Origin: Leptolyngbya sp. FACHB-261
Lineage (GTDB): Bacteria > Cyanobacteriota > Cyanobacteriia > FACHB-261
DNA: 64,000 bases
Reading direction: 5' to 3'
Assembly (NCBI RefSeq): GCF_014696065.1
Contig: NZ_JACJPL010000026.1
Location: forward strand, 682,001-746,000
Every line of letters starts with the position of its first letter. Position 1 is the stretch's first letter. A program made the position numbers and the translations under genes. Positions 63,093 through 64,000 of this stretch are shown here, in pieces. The notes under the pieces were generated by a model. It saw nothing but the letters and a program-made list of their open reading frames with translations. It had not been told where the DNA came from and made no database searches.

Positions 63093-63230
63093 ATGAATCT
63101 GAATCATTGGATCTCTCTAGTGATTGGCTGCTTTGTGCTAGTCGATCTATTGGTTGGCAAGCCTAATTGGGTCACTTATGCCTTTGCAATTATTTCAGCT
63201 TATAACTTCACGCTTGCTTTTAATCTCTAA
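63093..63230 (+). CDS. Candidate 45-residue membrane peptide
   Basis: A short ATG frame in the 516-bp gap (62870-63385) encodes a hydrophobic peptide beginning MNLNHWISLVIGC, with one or two membrane segments. It is followed by a polar end (YAFAIISAYNFTLAFNL). No clear ribosome-binding site is seen, so coding rests on the hydrophobic pattern only. Nothing else was found in this gap. Confidence 0.35.
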   Translation: MNLNHWISLVIGCFVLVDLLVGKPNWVTYAFAIISAYNFTLAFNL

Positions 63231-63418
63231 CTTCTAAACTCCTCACTGAGACAGCTGCACTAGTCTCTCAAAAGGTCGGTCACTCACAAGTCCAAGACGA
63301 ACCCAAGCTTTGCTAAGACTTAGTGAGTCGCCTACGATACATTCAACCGTAGGGTAGATGACCTTCGCAACCCGTTTCAGAGAACTTGAGGAGTATAAAA
63401 TCTTCTCACTTCAATCGG

Positions 63419-63616
63419 ATGATTAATATTCACTACATCGTCTCAAAAGCGCTGTCAACTCAGCAGCTTTCCGACTGGGCAGAGTGGCGCATTAACGATC
63501 TCCTCAGTCACCAGAAATATACACCGGTTGATTTGCATAGTCTTGACCGCCTGATCAAAGCTCTGGAGCAAGGAGACGTAGTTCGTCGCCAGACAGCGTC
63601 TCAGCCGTTGCTCTAG
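63419..63616 (+). CDS. Small unknown protein
   Basis: The frame reads MINIHYIVSKALSTQQLSD and continues with helical, polar sequence: 65 residues from ATG 63419, or 76 from TTG 63386. GAGGAG lies between the two starts, 28 bases before the ATG, so it serves neither well. No domain is recognised. The composition is plausible for a real small gene. Confidence 0.4.
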   Translation: MINIHYIVSKALSTQQLSDWAEWRINDLLSHQKYTPVDLHSLDRLIKALEQGDVVRRQTASQPLL

Positions 63617-63707
63617 CTGAGAGGCGATAACCTCTGTCGTGTGGCGGTTGAAGTGGCCTGCAAGCCTCGGTATCAGTGTGAATACCGATACAAGTAGGAG
63701 AAACGAA

Positions 63708-63977
63708 ATGATCGTTGCCAAAGCAGAGGGACTGTTCAAAGACGGGGAGCCAGTTGAGCGGCTGAACTTGCGGTCAAAGTATGGCGAATCAAACGCCTAT
63801 CTCAGTTACGAGCAAGCCTCGAAGGCAGTTCAGGCTGATGGGCTAGCGATGACTCAAGACCTCTACAACGCTCTGCATTTAGCCCGAGAAGCGACTGAAA
63901 GAGCCTTGTCCAGCAACTCTGAGGAGCGCATCGACGAAATTCTAGAGCAAGGCGGTTGGGTGGTTCTGCAATCCTAG
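63708..63977 (+). CDS. Small unknown soluble protein
   Basis: This 89-residue protein starts at ATG 63708, with AGGAG 7 bases upstream; a longer frame from 63639 lacks a site. Its sequence is helical and mildly acidic (EGLFKDGEPVERLNLRSKYG, then LYNALHLAREATERALSS). No named family is recognised. It follows the small gene at 63419 on the same strand. Confidence 0.55.
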   Translation: MIVAKAEGLFKDGEPVERLNLRSKYGESNAYLSYEQASKAVQADGLAMTQDLYNALHLAREATERALSSNSEERIDEILEQGGWVVLQS

Positions 63978-64000
63978 ATTGCTCCTAAGCTAAGAGGGAC

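Noticed and set aside
63237-63252. AACTCCTCACTGAG, close to the core of the small RNA Yfr1
   Set aside because: It does not match the invariant ACTCCTCACAC and lacks the flanking hairpins and terminator.

Overview
The window comes from a cyanobacterial chromosome of moderate GC content. It encodes the photosystem I subunit PsaK, a PsbP/CyanoP-type lipoprotein, the photosystem I biogenesis factor BtpA, a VKOR-thioredoxin fusion, and the adjacent myxoxanthophyll genes cruF and cruG. Regulatory proteins also fit a larger cyanobacterium rather than a streamlined marine one: a long Ser/Thr kinase, a caspase-like protein, TIR and NACHT proteins, and a PATAN-type DUF4388 protein. I saw no rRNA, tRNA, CRISPR array or transposase.

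Layout. 0-7 kb: glycosyltransferase, HEAT-repeat protein, a solitary MalG-type ABC permease, HflX, and a membrane-anchored TIR protein. 7-17.5 kb: a transmembrane protease-FHA protein, trpB-pyrR, a caspase-like protein, psaK, a PPC-domain exoprotein, a Ser/Thr kinase and a YdcF-like protein. 17.8-23 kb: RecQ, cruF-cruG and a QueC-like PP-loop protein. 23.3-29.2 kb is the most accessory-looking stretch. It holds a 1032-residue NACHT/pentapeptide protein, two overlapping genes for putative DNA-binding proteins, one unknown helical protein, five copies of a palindromic repeat, and degenerate tandem repeats. 29.2-39.3 kb is housekeeping: an HlyC/CorC-like protein lacking its CBS domains, folK, btpA, VKOR, gatA, a GT-C glycosyltransferase, thrC, a MoaD/ThiS-like sulfur carrier and a VUT-family transporter. 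39.5-46.7 kb is a sulfonate uptake and use cluster: two binding proteins, SsuD, SsuC, SsuB and a taurine-pyruvate-type aminotransferase. 46.8-52 kb holds an NmrA-type reductase, CyanoP, a ComFB-like protein, and a split cluster of roadblock, sensor globin, DUF4388 protein and Ras-like GTPase. 52.9-64 kb: pheS, mscL, leuS, a YbhN-like protein, a nucleoside-type ABC transporter, and small unknowns.

How the genes may work together. The strongest candidate for an undescribed system is the roadblock/globin + DUF4388/GTPase cluster at 49.1-52.0 kb. Its two halves carry a nearly identical 20-bp upstream box, so a heme-globin sensor may feed an MglA/MglB-like switch. The second candidate is the NACHT island. 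The sulfonate cluster has a duplicated, spacing-conserved block upstream and combines a deaminating aminotransferase with a desulfonating monooxygenase. Several start sites were moved from the longest reading frame on ribosome-binding-site or family-alignment grounds; these are stated in the entries.
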